Source: Candidatus Pelagibacterales bacterium
Lineage (GTDB): Bacteria; Pseudomonadota; Alphaproteobacteria; Pelagibacterales; AG-422-B15
Assembly: GCA_028412835.1 (NCBI GenBank)
Contig: JAONQW010000002.1
Span: 1-64,000 of the forward strand
Direction: 5' to 3'
Length of the DNA: 64,000 bases
Below, one piece after another: positions 32,160 through 40,269 of this stretch. The number at the start of each line of letters is the position of its first letter. The first letter of the stretch is position 1. The notes under the pieces were generated by a model. That model was given only the letters and a program-made list of their open reading frames with translations. It was not told where the DNA came from and ran no database searches. Made by a program: the position numbers and the translations under genes.

Positions 32160-34176
32160 TTTATCAAATATTCATTATAAATTTTTCCCTAAAGCTAAAA
32201 CTGCCAGCACTGGAAAAAAACTTTATTATTTTGCCTGGGCTATTGAAATTTTAGTTGCATTTGTGGCACTTTCAATTTCGGTGATAATGCTGTTAAGTGG
32301 TGGTCAGTCTGGTACACAAGTTGAAGAACTAGCTTCAAGTATTGATATAGATATGCTTTTGCTATCATTTGCCTTTGTTGTTGTTGCTGTAATGGAATTA
32401 ACTAAAATTCCTCTTGCCACTGCCTTCTATTATTCTGCCAAAATGAATTGGAGAATATTATTTTTTGTTGCTTTGCTTGTAGTAAATTTTTCAACATTTG
32501 AAACTATGATTACAGCATTTGAATTAAATTATCATAAACGTTCAGTAGCAGTAGATAGTGTTCGTAATGAGATTGACGATATAGCAGAAAAAATTGATAC
32601 GTTAAGCAAAACTAACGATGATACAGAGTTACGTGCAAAGATTAAAAAAATAGAGAACGATATAAATCAAAAAAACAGTGAATTAAACAGTCTAAGAATT
32701 GATCACAATAATGCTATTGCAGATAAAAACAAAAATGCAAAAGATGAAAAGAACAGTATTGAAGAAAGCTTAAAAGAAGAACTAGCCGCACTTGGTAGTC
32801 AAGTTGAAAGTGGAAGCTCAGTCATCGACTTAAATAAAGGTATAATCGAAGACCTAAAGGCGGATATTAAAATATTAAAAAGAGAAATTAAGCAGCTTAA
32901 GCGAGATATTGCTAATGTACCAAAAAATAATTTTCTTCAAAATTTCGATGACCAAAGAACACCTATTCAGTCAGAAATAAACAAAAGAGATACGGAAATA
33001 AACTTAAAACAAACAGAAATAACAAAGCTGACTGAAGAAAATAGACAGTCGGCAGGCACTACAGCTGAAACGAAATCAAATGAGACAAAGAATGCCAGGG
33101 AAACTGCTCAAAATAAAATAAATAATATTGATGCAAAACTGTCAGAGGAAATTAATCGATTAAATGAAAATTTTCAGATTGTTGAAAAAGAAAAAGTTGA
33201 GACAATCGAAGCTGTAAAAGCCAGTGTTAAGCCATATAAAGATGAGACAGATAAAATAGGGTTAAGTGAAAATGAAAGACGAATCGAACTTACTGAATTA
33301 CGTGAACTAAATACTGAAAAAAAAGATGAGCTAAAAACTAAAGCAAAACAAAATCAAATTTATAGATTAGCTGAAAAAATAAACGTAATTGCGAATTGGT
33401 TTTCTGGAGGTGATATAGATCCATTGCTAATAGCTAATGATAAAAAAATTGAACAATTGATATTTGAAAATAGAAATTTAAATATAGAAAATAAAAGTAT
33501 CAATAGAAAACTTAAAGCGGAAGACTCACTATTATTTAAAAAAACAGATGAGGAGATCATCGAATTAAAGGATGCGCTTGCACTAAATTCAGATTTAATT
33601 GTAGATAAAGAAAATGAAATTGCGTTATTACAGTCTGACAATAAAAGGATATTAGAAAAAAATGAATTAACTGATGGCATAATCAGTCAAGGAGAGATGG
33701 ATCGTGCTTTCTGGATTTGGTTTGGTGGCTTATCTTTTGTTATTTCAATTATTGGAACACTTGTTGCTTTTGCTGGCTTACATTTACAAGATGAAAGAAC
33801 CCATAAGATTTTAAATAAGCCATTATCATCCAGTAAAATGTTTAGACATTTTAAATTAACTCCGGTTTATATAAATAAAGCCTTTAAAGCATTAAAGGAA
33901 AGACTTTTAAGACCAGTCAAGGTTACAGTCTATGAAGAAATTGAGGTTGAAAAAATAGTTGAACGCATTGTTGAAAAACCATACGAAGTTGAAAAGATAG
34001 TTGAAAAACCAATCGAACATGTAAAAGTTGAATTCCAAAGAATAGAAATTCCTAAAGAAGTTATTAGGAAAGAAATTGTATATGTTCCATTTCCAACGAA
34101 TGATAAAGGGGTATTAGATAAAGGACCGTATAAAGTTAAGAATAATAAAAAAGAATATACTGAAGAAGAGGAGTAA
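32152..34176 (+). CDS. Large membrane protein with a long coiled coil, unknown
   Basis: This 674-residue protein is not in a family I recognise. Three hydrophobic helices lie near the N-terminus (about residues 26-49, 66-85 and 101-124). A charged Lys/Glu/Asn-rich region (about 130-515) has the heptad-like spacing of a coiled coil with repeated NDINQKNSEL-type units. A fourth helix follows (about 522-545, FWIWFGGLSFVISIIGTLVAF). The tail has alternating Val/Glu repeats (KIVERIVEKPYEVEKIVEKP). By the positive-inside rule the ends would be cytoplasmic and the coil outside, but this is inference. It overlaps the TerB-like gene by 8 bases and is 3 bases from the next gene. Confidence 0.8.
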   Translation: MPDLSNIHYKFFPKAKTASTGKKLYYFAWAIEILVAFVALSISVIMLLSGGQSGTQVEELASSIDIDMLLLSFAFVVVAVMELTKIPLATAFYYSAKMNWRILFFVALLVVNFSTFETMITAFELNYHKRSVAVDSVRNEIDDIAEKIDTLSKTNDDTELRAKIKKIENDINQKNSELNSLRIDHNNAIADKNKNAKDEKNSIEESLKEELAALGSQVESGSSVIDLNKGIIEDLKADIKILKREIKQLKRDIANVPKNNFLQNFDDQRTPIQSEINKRDTEINLKQTEITKLTEENRQSAGTTAETKSNETKNARETAQNKINNIDAKLSEEINRLNENFQIVEKEKVETIEAVKASVKPYKDETDKIGLSENERRIELTELRELNTEKKDELKTKAKQNQIYRLAEKINVIANWFSGGDIDPLLIANDKKIEQLIFENRNLNIENKSINRKLKAEDSLLFKKTDEEIIELKDALALNSDLIVDKENEIALLQSDNKRILEKNELTDGIISQGEMDRAFWIWFGGLSFVISIIGTLVAFAGLHLQDERTHKILNKPLSSSKMFRHFKLTPVYINKAFKALKERLLRPVKVTVYEEIEVEKIVERIVEKPYEVEKIVEKPIEHVKVEFQRIEIPKEVIRKEIVYVPFPTNDKGVLDKGPYKVKNNKKEYTEEEE

Positions 34177-34179
34177 TAA

Positions 34180-36660
34180 ATGCCGCGTGACCGCTCTGCC
34201 GATTCTCGCATTCATGATTATACTCCAGTAAATAAGTATATTGATGAACAAGCCCGCATTCGCCGTACCAAAAGTATTTGGGGCTATACAAGGTCTATAG
34301 CACTTTTTTTAGCAGCATTAGGGATATTTTTACTCTTATTGGCTTTAGCCTATTGGATTTTTAATAAGCCTTATCAAACAACTGACAATCAAACACAAAT
34401 TATAATAGATAATCAAGAAGAAGTCAGTGCAGAAGATGTAGAAAATTCACAAGAAGAAATTGAAGCTGCAAAAAAACAAATACAGGAAGAAAATCAGAAA
34501 ATAGAGAATGAAATAATAAGCGCTGAAAATGCAATTGATATAATAGAAGAAGAAAATAAGAATCTCAAACAAGATAGAGATATGCTTAAAGATCAATTAA
34601 ATAATTCAGAATTAACAAATAAAGAAGAACAAGAGCTTGCAGATAAAATTGTTAATCTTGATAAGGAGATTAATAAAAATGATGAAATTTTAGATGAAGA
34701 AAGAGAAAAGATAGCGGTGTTAGCGGAAGAAGATAGTAGTCAAAAATTACAAAAACAATTAGATGAAGCCATTCAGAAAAATAAAGAATTAGAAAGGCTG
34801 TACGCAGATCAAGAGAATCTTGAGCTTGAAGAAGATACACAAGAACTAATTGATGAAACAAATTCAGAATTGAAAGAGATAGAAGAATTTCAAAGCGATC
34901 TAGAAAAAGACAAAGAAACCGCAGATACAGAACGTTTACTGAAACTTGAAACTATTGATAAAAATTTAGATATTAAAAAAGAAAAAATTCAAGAAGATAT
35001 AAATCAAGTAGAAAATGATATTCAGTCTGCAGAAGATAAATTTGAGCAAGCAGATGAAGATTTATCAATTGTCCAAAAACAATTATATGATTTAGATGAA
35101 AAAATAGAACAACAGAATGAAATAGAGGAAGAAATAGAAAATCAAGAAAAATTAATCGATTTAACCGAAACTCAAAAAGAAGCTATTGAAAAAAATATCC
35201 AAGAATTGACTGATAATAAAAATAAAGTTTTTAGCGAAGATGAATTAGAAGCAAATAGAAAGATTTTAGAAGATCTCAAGAAAACGCAGAATGAAAATCA
35301 AAAAAATATCGAAACTGAGACCAGTAATATTGAGACTTTAGAAGAACAGATTCTTTCCGATACTAAGCAAATGACTCTGGAAGAAGAGAACACTGATGAA
35401 GCTGTTAAGAAAAAAGATGGCAACATCGCTAAACTAAAGCGTGAAATGGAAAAAACTATAACGGACGAAGAAAGAGCGCAGGTAGAAGAAAATATAATAG
35501 AAATGGAGCAATCATTAGGTTTATCTGAAGATCAATTAGCGGCTGAACTTGATAAAAAGGATAATCTTGAAACAGAGATTCAAGAACAAGATCAAAAAGT
35601 TAATATTCAAGAAGAATCAATTGCGCAATTACAAGAAGAAGTAATGTCTGATTCCATAAGTACAGTTGAAAAAGCCGAAATACAAAAAAAATTAACTGAA
35701 GAACAGTCTATATTAGATAACAAATTAAAAGAAAAAGCAGAAACGGTTGAAAAATTAGAACAAGCTAATAGCGAAATATCCACTATTGAAAATAGCATTT
35801 TAGATCAAAGTGAGTCTTTAATTGAACTAGAAAATGATCTGACAAAAGATACCATTACAAAAGAAGAAAAACAAAAATTTGAAAATATAGTAATTGCTGA
35901 ACAGCTAGAAAAAGAGAAGATAATATCTGAAAGTAATAAGCAAATAGAAGAACTAGACAGTAGTATAAATGCTAAGCAAAATGAAATTACACAAAAACAA
36001 CAACAGATTGAACAATTAAAAAACGAGTTAAAAGAAAACGATGATATTAAAAAAAATTACCAGCCAATTGATCAAGTTAAGATTGAAGATCAGATCAAAG
36101 GAAAGAAAAAAGAACTTGAAAATATAAATCAGGAGCTTCAGAGACAGCAGGAGAAATTTGAAAAAATTATAAAAGAAAAAGATAAACTAGTTTCAACAGA
36201 TCAATCAGAATTAGAAGAACAACTTGTATTAGTAACACAGCAAAGAGATCAAGCTCAGAAAGAATTAATTGAAATTAGAAAAGAAGCTAGAAAACTATTG
36301 AAGGAAAAAGAAGCTCAATTAGAAAATTTAAAAGATGATGCACTAGAAGAATATACGAGATTAGTACATGATTTAGAAGCTGGTATGACCAGAAAAATTA
36401 ATCCAACTATTTTTGATCAAAAAAGAAAAGATGGATTATTTATAACTACTGGTTTTGAATGGAATACAATAAAAGAAATGCTTGATGGAAAAAAACCTTC
36501 AAATAATTGGTGTTATATTGATAGAGGTACGACTGATGGAAGATATTACTTCAATAGTTCTAATACTCAATCAGGACAGTTAAAGTTAATGAATATGACA
36601 AAAAAAGAGGTCAATTTGTATGAACGTTATTGTGCCACCGTACCTCCAAGAATTAAGTAG
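34180..36660 (+). CDS. Very large single-pass coiled-coil protein with a C-terminal globular domain, unknown
   Basis: This 826-residue protein has a basic N-terminus (RRTKSIWGYTR), one membrane helix (about residues 38-60) and then about 620 residues of extremely Glu/Lys/Gln/Asn-rich sequence with heptad-like spacing, which should form a very long coiled coil. Residues about 715-826 form a different, compact region with aromatics and two cysteines (NWCYIDRGTTDGRYYF, YERYCATVPP), so a small globular domain closes the protein. The topology suggests cytoplasm-in, coil and end domain outside. I do not recognise the family; SMC-like resemblance is low complexity only (no Walker motifs). It sits third in the operon, 3 bases from the next gene. 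Confidence 0.8.
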   Translation: MPRDRSADSRIHDYTPVNKYIDEQARIRRTKSIWGYTRSIALFLAALGIFLLLLALAYWIFNKPYQTTDNQTQIIIDNQEEVSAEDVENSQEEIEAAKKQIQEENQKIENEIISAENAIDIIEEENKNLKQDRDMLKDQLNNSELTNKEEQELADKIVNLDKEINKNDEILDEEREKIAVLAEEDSSQKLQKQLDEAIQKNKELERLYADQENLELEEDTQELIDETNSELKEIEEFQSDLEKDKETADTERLLKLETIDKNLDIKKEKIQEDINQVENDIQSAEDKFEQADEDLSIVQKQLYDLDEKIEQQNEIEEEIENQEKLIDLTETQKEAIEKNIQELTDNKNKVFSEDELEANRKILEDLKKTQNENQKNIETETSNIETLEEQILSDTKQMTLEEENTDEAVKKKDGNIAKLKREMEKTITDEERAQVEENIIEMEQSLGLSEDQLAAELDKKDNLETEIQEQDQKVNIQEESIAQLQEEVMSDSISTVEKAEIQKKLTEEQSILDNKLKEKAETVEKLEQANSEISTIENSILDQSESLIELENDLTKDTITKEEKQKFENIVIAEQLEKEKIISESNKQIEELDSSINAKQNEITQKQQQIEQLKNELKENDDIKKNYQPIDQVKIEDQIKGKKKELENINQELQRQQEKFEKIIKEKDKLVSTDQSELEEQLVLVTQQRDQAQKELIEIRKEARKLLKEKEAQLENLKDDALEEYTRLVHDLEAGMTRKINPTIFDQKRKDGLFITTGFEWNTIKEMLDGKKPSNNWCYIDRGTTDGRYYFNSSNTQSGQLKLMNMTKKEVNLYERYCATVPPRIK

Positions 36661-36662
36661 AA

Positions 36663-37430
36663 ATGTATAAAACTATAAATTTTCTTATTCTTATTTATTC
36701 GATAAATATTTTAAACGTTTATGCACTAGAAGGCTCAATCATTAAAGTTACTGATGGTGATACAATACTCTTTAAAGATACTAATAATGAAGTATTTAAA
36801 GTCAGGCTCACACAAATTGATGCCCCTGAAAGTAAGCAAAAATTTGGCTTAGAATCAACAAAAAGTCTTAAAGATTTATGTCTTAATCAGGATGGTAGAT
36901 TAGAAATATCGGGTGTCGATAAATATGAACGAACCTTAGCAATAGTTTATTGCAATGATATTAATGCGAATATTTATCAATTAAAAAATGGTTTAGCTTG
37001 GGTGTATGATGCCTATGTAACCGAGTACACTTACTATAGTTACCAAAATGAGGCAAAAAAGAAGAAGACAGGTTTATGGACAGATGAGTATCCATTGGCA
37101 CCGTGGGATTTTAGAAAAAACAAAAAGAGTTATGATTACCGCATTCAAGAATTAGAAACAAAATACTCAGAATTAAAACTATCTACCACTAAACAAATAG
37201 AAATTTATAGAGAAGAAATAAATTTTCTCTCAAATAAAGTAGTTGATTTAATAAATTCATTTACTACTGAAAAATTAAATCTTAATGATGATAATGAATT
37301 TGATTGTTTCAAAAAAACTTGTACTCAAATGCTCTCTTGTGATGAGGCTTATTATAAGTTAGAGCAATGTAATATGATGGCTTTAGATCGAGATAAAGAT
37401 GGCGTTCCTTGTGAATCTATCTGCAAATAA
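36663..37430 (+). CDS. Secreted thermonuclease with Excalibur-like C-terminus
   Basis: This 255-residue protein has a signal peptide (about residues 1-20, ending VYA) and a staphylococcal-nuclease domain (about 22-135). Catalytic pattern: Asp31/Asp33 in VTDGDTILF, Arg48 and Asp53-x2-Glu56 in VRLTQIDAPE, and Arg90 in KYERTLA. A helical linker (about 155-200) leads to a Cys-rich end with the Excalibur calcium-site pattern LDRDKDGVPCESIC. It should cut DNA or RNA in the periplasm or outside, perhaps in a calcium-dependent way. As the last gene of the four-gene operon, it links the coiled-coil proteins to nucleic acid handling at the envelope. Confidence 0.9.
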   Translation: MYKTINFLILIYSINILNVYALEGSIIKVTDGDTILFKDTNNEVFKVRLTQIDAPESKQKFGLESTKSLKDLCLNQDGRLEISGVDKYERTLAIVYCNDINANIYQLKNGLAWVYDAYVTEYTYYSYQNEAKKKKTGLWTDEYPLAPWDFRKNKKSYDYRIQELETKYSELKLSTTKQIEIYREEINFLSNKVVDLINSFTTEKLNLNDDNEFDCFKKTCTQMLSCDEAYYKLEQCNMMALDRDKDGVPCESICK

Positions 37431-37444
37431 TTAATATTTAAATA

Positions 37445-38380
37445 TTATTTAAAAAGTTGTTTAATGCGATCTAATTTATTTGGGTACAACCTTATATATT
37501 CTTTATAAAATGAAGAATGATAATCGTAAGATAATTTTGGTAAATATTTATAAAAGTCACTTCTAGGGTTGAAATGCCCTTCTTCATCCGTAGCACTAGA
37601 AATTTCAAGAGAGTAAAGATCCCAGATATCTATAGCATAATCAAACCTACCAGGAGCAATATCAATATCTAAATTACCTTTTTTATTTTCAGATACGATC
37701 GCAACACCACTCATTCCATTAATACCTAAGAGTCTTCCATCATTATCAACTAATGGACCACCACTCATTCCACCAGCAAGCGCACAACTATGTGCTATTG
37801 AGTAATTTCGTAGTTGAGCTAAAGCATATTCATCAAAAAACATTGTGTTTACTACTCCAGCACAAAAAACAATATCAGTATAGTTCCTATTAAAATTCCC
37901 TAAAACCTGAGGGTATCCTGCACCATAAACGTTCATTAAAGGATGGTAATGGCCACCAATATTTATTGGCTTAAAGACTGTTTGCTCATCAATATCAACA
38001 GCAATTACTGCCAGATCATGATCTGGCCACCAGACAAAATTTTCACCTATTGTATATTCAAATTCTGATTCATGAGCATCAATTGTTATCGTTGTATCGC
38101 CACCCCAAGCCTTATCTTTACAAGCCTTAGTATGCTCTAAAACAAGACAATATTTTTCTAACATGACGTGAGCATTTGTTAAAATAAAAAATCGGTTATC
38201 TATCTTATTAATAACAACGCCAGTACCCCAAGTGATAACAGATTTATCACTATTGTTATAATTATCCCAAATGCTAATTTTGACAGTTGAGTTGCTAAGA
38301 GTTTTGTAGATATCAAAAGAATCTAAGGCAAAAGTGTAAGCTGGAAAAAGAACAATAATAATTACTAATATTTTTTTCAT
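37445..38380 (-). CDS. Exported trypsin-like serine protease
   Basis: This 311-residue protein has a signal peptide (MKKILVIIIVLFPAYTFA) and a trypsin/HtrA-like protease fold. The catalytic triad is His in LTNAHVM, Asp in HDLAVIAV and Ser in GGMSGGPLVDNDGRLLGING. No PDZ domain follows. It also has several Cys residues that may pair. ATG 38380 is preferred to the start at 38410, because the upstream codons overlap the next gene and the signal peptide begins there. It is convergent to the thermonuclease gene (14 bases apart) and seems to be cotranscribed with the small membrane-protein gene before it. Confidence 0.87.
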   Translation of the reverse strand: MKKILVIIIVLFPAYTFALDSFDIYKTLSNSTVKISIWDNYNNSDKSVITWGTGVVINKIDNRFFILTNAHVMLEKYCLVLEHTKACKDKAWGGDTTITIDAHESEFEYTIGENFVWWPDHDLAVIAVDIDEQTVFKPINIGGHYHPLMNVYGAGYPQVLGNFNRNYTDIVFCAGVVNTMFFDEYALAQLRNYSIAHSCALAGGMSGGPLVDNDGRLLGINGMSGVAIVSENKKGNLDIDIAPGRFDYAIDIWDLYSLEISSATDEEGHFNPRSDFYKYLPKLSYDYHSSFYKEYIRLYPNKLDRIKQLFK

Positions 38381-38387
38381 GAAATAT

Positions 38388-38585
38388 TTAGTAAAAGCTA
38401 TCATATACATTCATTTCATATACTTGTATAAAAATTGTCACTACTAAAATAATAATTGTCCAAATTGATAAATTCTTTAAAAATATTCTTATATTGGAGT
38501 TGTAAGCTAAGAAGTTTGGTAAAACTAACACTAAAATACAGGCGATATATATAAATGGAAGAATGTAATCAGACAAATAATTCAT
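38388..38585 (-). CDS. Small two-helix membrane protein (65 aa)
   Basis: This 65-residue open frame has two hydrophobic helices (about residues 9-27 and 40-58) with the short loop AYNSNIRIFLKNL. It ends seven bases before the preferred start of the protease gene on the same strand, so the two would form an operon. The function is unknown. The 216 bases between its start and the next plus-strand gene show no gene. Confidence 0.55.
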   Translation of the reverse strand: MNYLSDYILPFIYIACILVLVLPNFLAYNSNIRIFLKNLSIWTIIILVVTIFIQVYEMNVYDSFY

Positions 38586-38801
38586 TTTTTAATAGTCAAA
38601 ATGGGTGTAATTATTAAGATATAAATAAATATCTTCTTCATAATGTATTCTACCAAATTAACTTTACGTGTCTATTTTTTAGTAAAATATCTAATACCTA
38701 AGTTTTATTTTTTTTCACAGTAGACACTAGGATTTATACTTATTCCCTTGCAGACTTAAGTATTTGAATTAGTATTTTCTTCTAATAAATAAAGAATTTA
38801 T

Positions 38802-39197
38802 ATGGACATAGAAAAAGTTTTAAAAAATTTAATTATTGCTAATTTTGTAATGCTTGGAATTATTACTGCAATGGGACTTTCTGGCTACACAACTCTTCCA
38901 GCGGCGCTAGAAGAGTACTCTTTAGCTCTATTTGATGAATATGCTTTTGGTTATATTTTAGTATTACCATATTTAGTGGCCTATATAACTGCATTAATCT
39001 TAATATATAAGTTAAAACCAGCAGGAAGAACATTATTTCTATGGATAAGTATTATTTCAGTATTTATGTATTTTTTTACAGGACCTATGATAATGGATGA
39101 ACTTACTTCAATTTTGGGTCATGCATCTTCATTATTTGATGGAGTCATATTAGGAATAATTTATTTTTCACCGCTTAAAGATAAATTTAGTAAATAA
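38802..39197 (+). CDS. Small four-helix membrane protein, unknown
   Basis: This 131-residue protein has four hydrophobic helices (about residues 9-28, 46-69, 78-95 and 105-122). No family is recognised. Its Gly-rich first helix and charged C-terminus (PLKDKFSK) look ordinary. A second small membrane-protein gene follows after 11 bases, and the two may form one transcript. Confidence 0.62.
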   Translation: MDIEKVLKNLIIANFVMLGIITAMGLSGYTTLPAALEEYSLALFDEYAFGYILVLPYLVAYITALILIYKLKPAGRTLFLWISIISVFMYFFTGPMIMDELTSILGHASSLFDGVILGIIYFSPLKDKFSK

Positions 39198-39208
39198 TAA
39201 ATCAATCT

Positions 39209-39400
39209 ATGATTGAGCAACTTATTACAAATATCTTTATGTTCTGCGTTTATGTGCTGCAAGTAATCGGTGGTTCACCTGGCGAGTTTGGACTTGGATA
39301 TTATCTAGCTAATCTTATAATTTTTGTAATTTTGCAACCAGCACTTATACTTTTATTTTTTATACTTTGGAGAAGCGAACGAAAAAAGAATAGAAAATAG
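39209..39400 (+). CDS. Small two-helix membrane protein (63 aa)
   Basis: This short open frame has two hydrophobic segments (about residues 4-20 and 30-53) and a basic C-terminus (RSERKKNRK). It lies 11 bases after another small membrane-protein gene on the same strand. It has no recognised family. The spacing and the hydrophobic pattern support it as real. Confidence 0.55.
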   Translation: MIEQLITNIFMFCVYVLQVIGGSPGEFGLGYYLANLIIFVILQPALILLFFILWRSERKKNRK

Positions 39401-39438
39401 GATAATACCTATTTTCATATCAGTTAATTATAATCCTA

Positions 39439-40170
39439 TTAAGATAAAAATGTTACACCCAAATCTCGACATTGCTTTTGAGCATCAACTAGAGCTTTAT
39501 TAAAACCTTTAAAGTAATAAGAGTTCATTTGGATATCAAAAAACTCTGTGGGATTAATGAAAATAATGTCCTCATCAACACCACCATATTCTTGTTCAAT
39601 CAATTTCTTGCTAGCTTTAATAATTTCTAAATAGTATTCATCACCACTTCGAAACCACTGCAAATACTTATGTACTGGATAGTCGCCAAAATAAATCATG
39701 GCTCTGTGTCCAAGTAAAAATGGTTTTACTGAAACTAGTTGAGCTGTAGTATAGCCATAGTCAGATTTATTTGTTGAGCTTTGTATTTTATAGGGTAAAT
39801 ATCTACTTACTAAGGGTTCAAAATTATTTTCAGCCATTGTGTAGATACTAGATATCCAAGTAGCTGAATTACAATCATTCTTACTTAAATAGACATAAAT
39901 ACTATCACCATGAGTTATATTGCCGTGATGTTTTATGGCAACGCCACCAGAATCAGTTTTAGTAATCCAACCTTCATCTGGAACAGGACCACCAGCAAAA
40001 GCTGAATAGCCAATAAATGCTGAAAATATTACTAATACTAAGATTAAAGATTTGAGAAAGCTAAAGCGTTTGGGTTTGCGTCTTTTGCGGTTAAAGGGTT
40101 TGGATGGATTGAGGGAGATGGTTCTTTCGTTTTGATAAAAGCGGGGATTTATGTAATTAGATTTTGGCAC
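39439..40170 (-). CDS. Single-pass exported protein of unknown function
   Basis: This 243-residue protein has a strongly basic cytoplasmic N-terminus (FNRKRRKPKRF), one membrane helix (about residues 44-60) and an exported domain (about 65-243) with two Cys residues (DCNSATW and QCRDLG). No family was recognised. The start is GTG at 40170 with AAAGGA about 9 bases before it on the minus strand. It is divergent from ptrB and closes the run of small membrane and envelope proteins. Confidence 0.65.
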   Translation of the reverse strand: MPKSNYINPRFYQNERTISLNPSKPFNRKRRKPKRFSFLKSLILVLVIFSAFIGYSAFAGGPVPDEGWITKTDSGGVAIKHHGNITHGDSIYVYLSKNDCNSATWISSIYTMAENNFEPLVSRYLPYKIQSSTNKSDYGYTTAQLVSVKPFLLGHRAMIYFGDYPVHKYLQWFRSGDEYYLEIIKASKKLIEQEYGGVDEDIIFINPTEFFDIQMNSYYFKGFNKALVDAQKQCRDLGVTFLS

Positions 40171-40269
40171 AAGTTTACATCCTTTCGATTTGAGTTTGAT
40201 TCGATAGTAATAGCAAAATAATTGGGCTTTATTTCGTCTAGAATATGGCGTAATGATGATGAAGAAAAA

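Noticed and set aside
34180-36660. Possible SMC/Rad50-type ATPase because of the very long coiled coil
   Set aside because: No Walker A, Walker B or signature motif at either end, and an N-terminal membrane helix is present.
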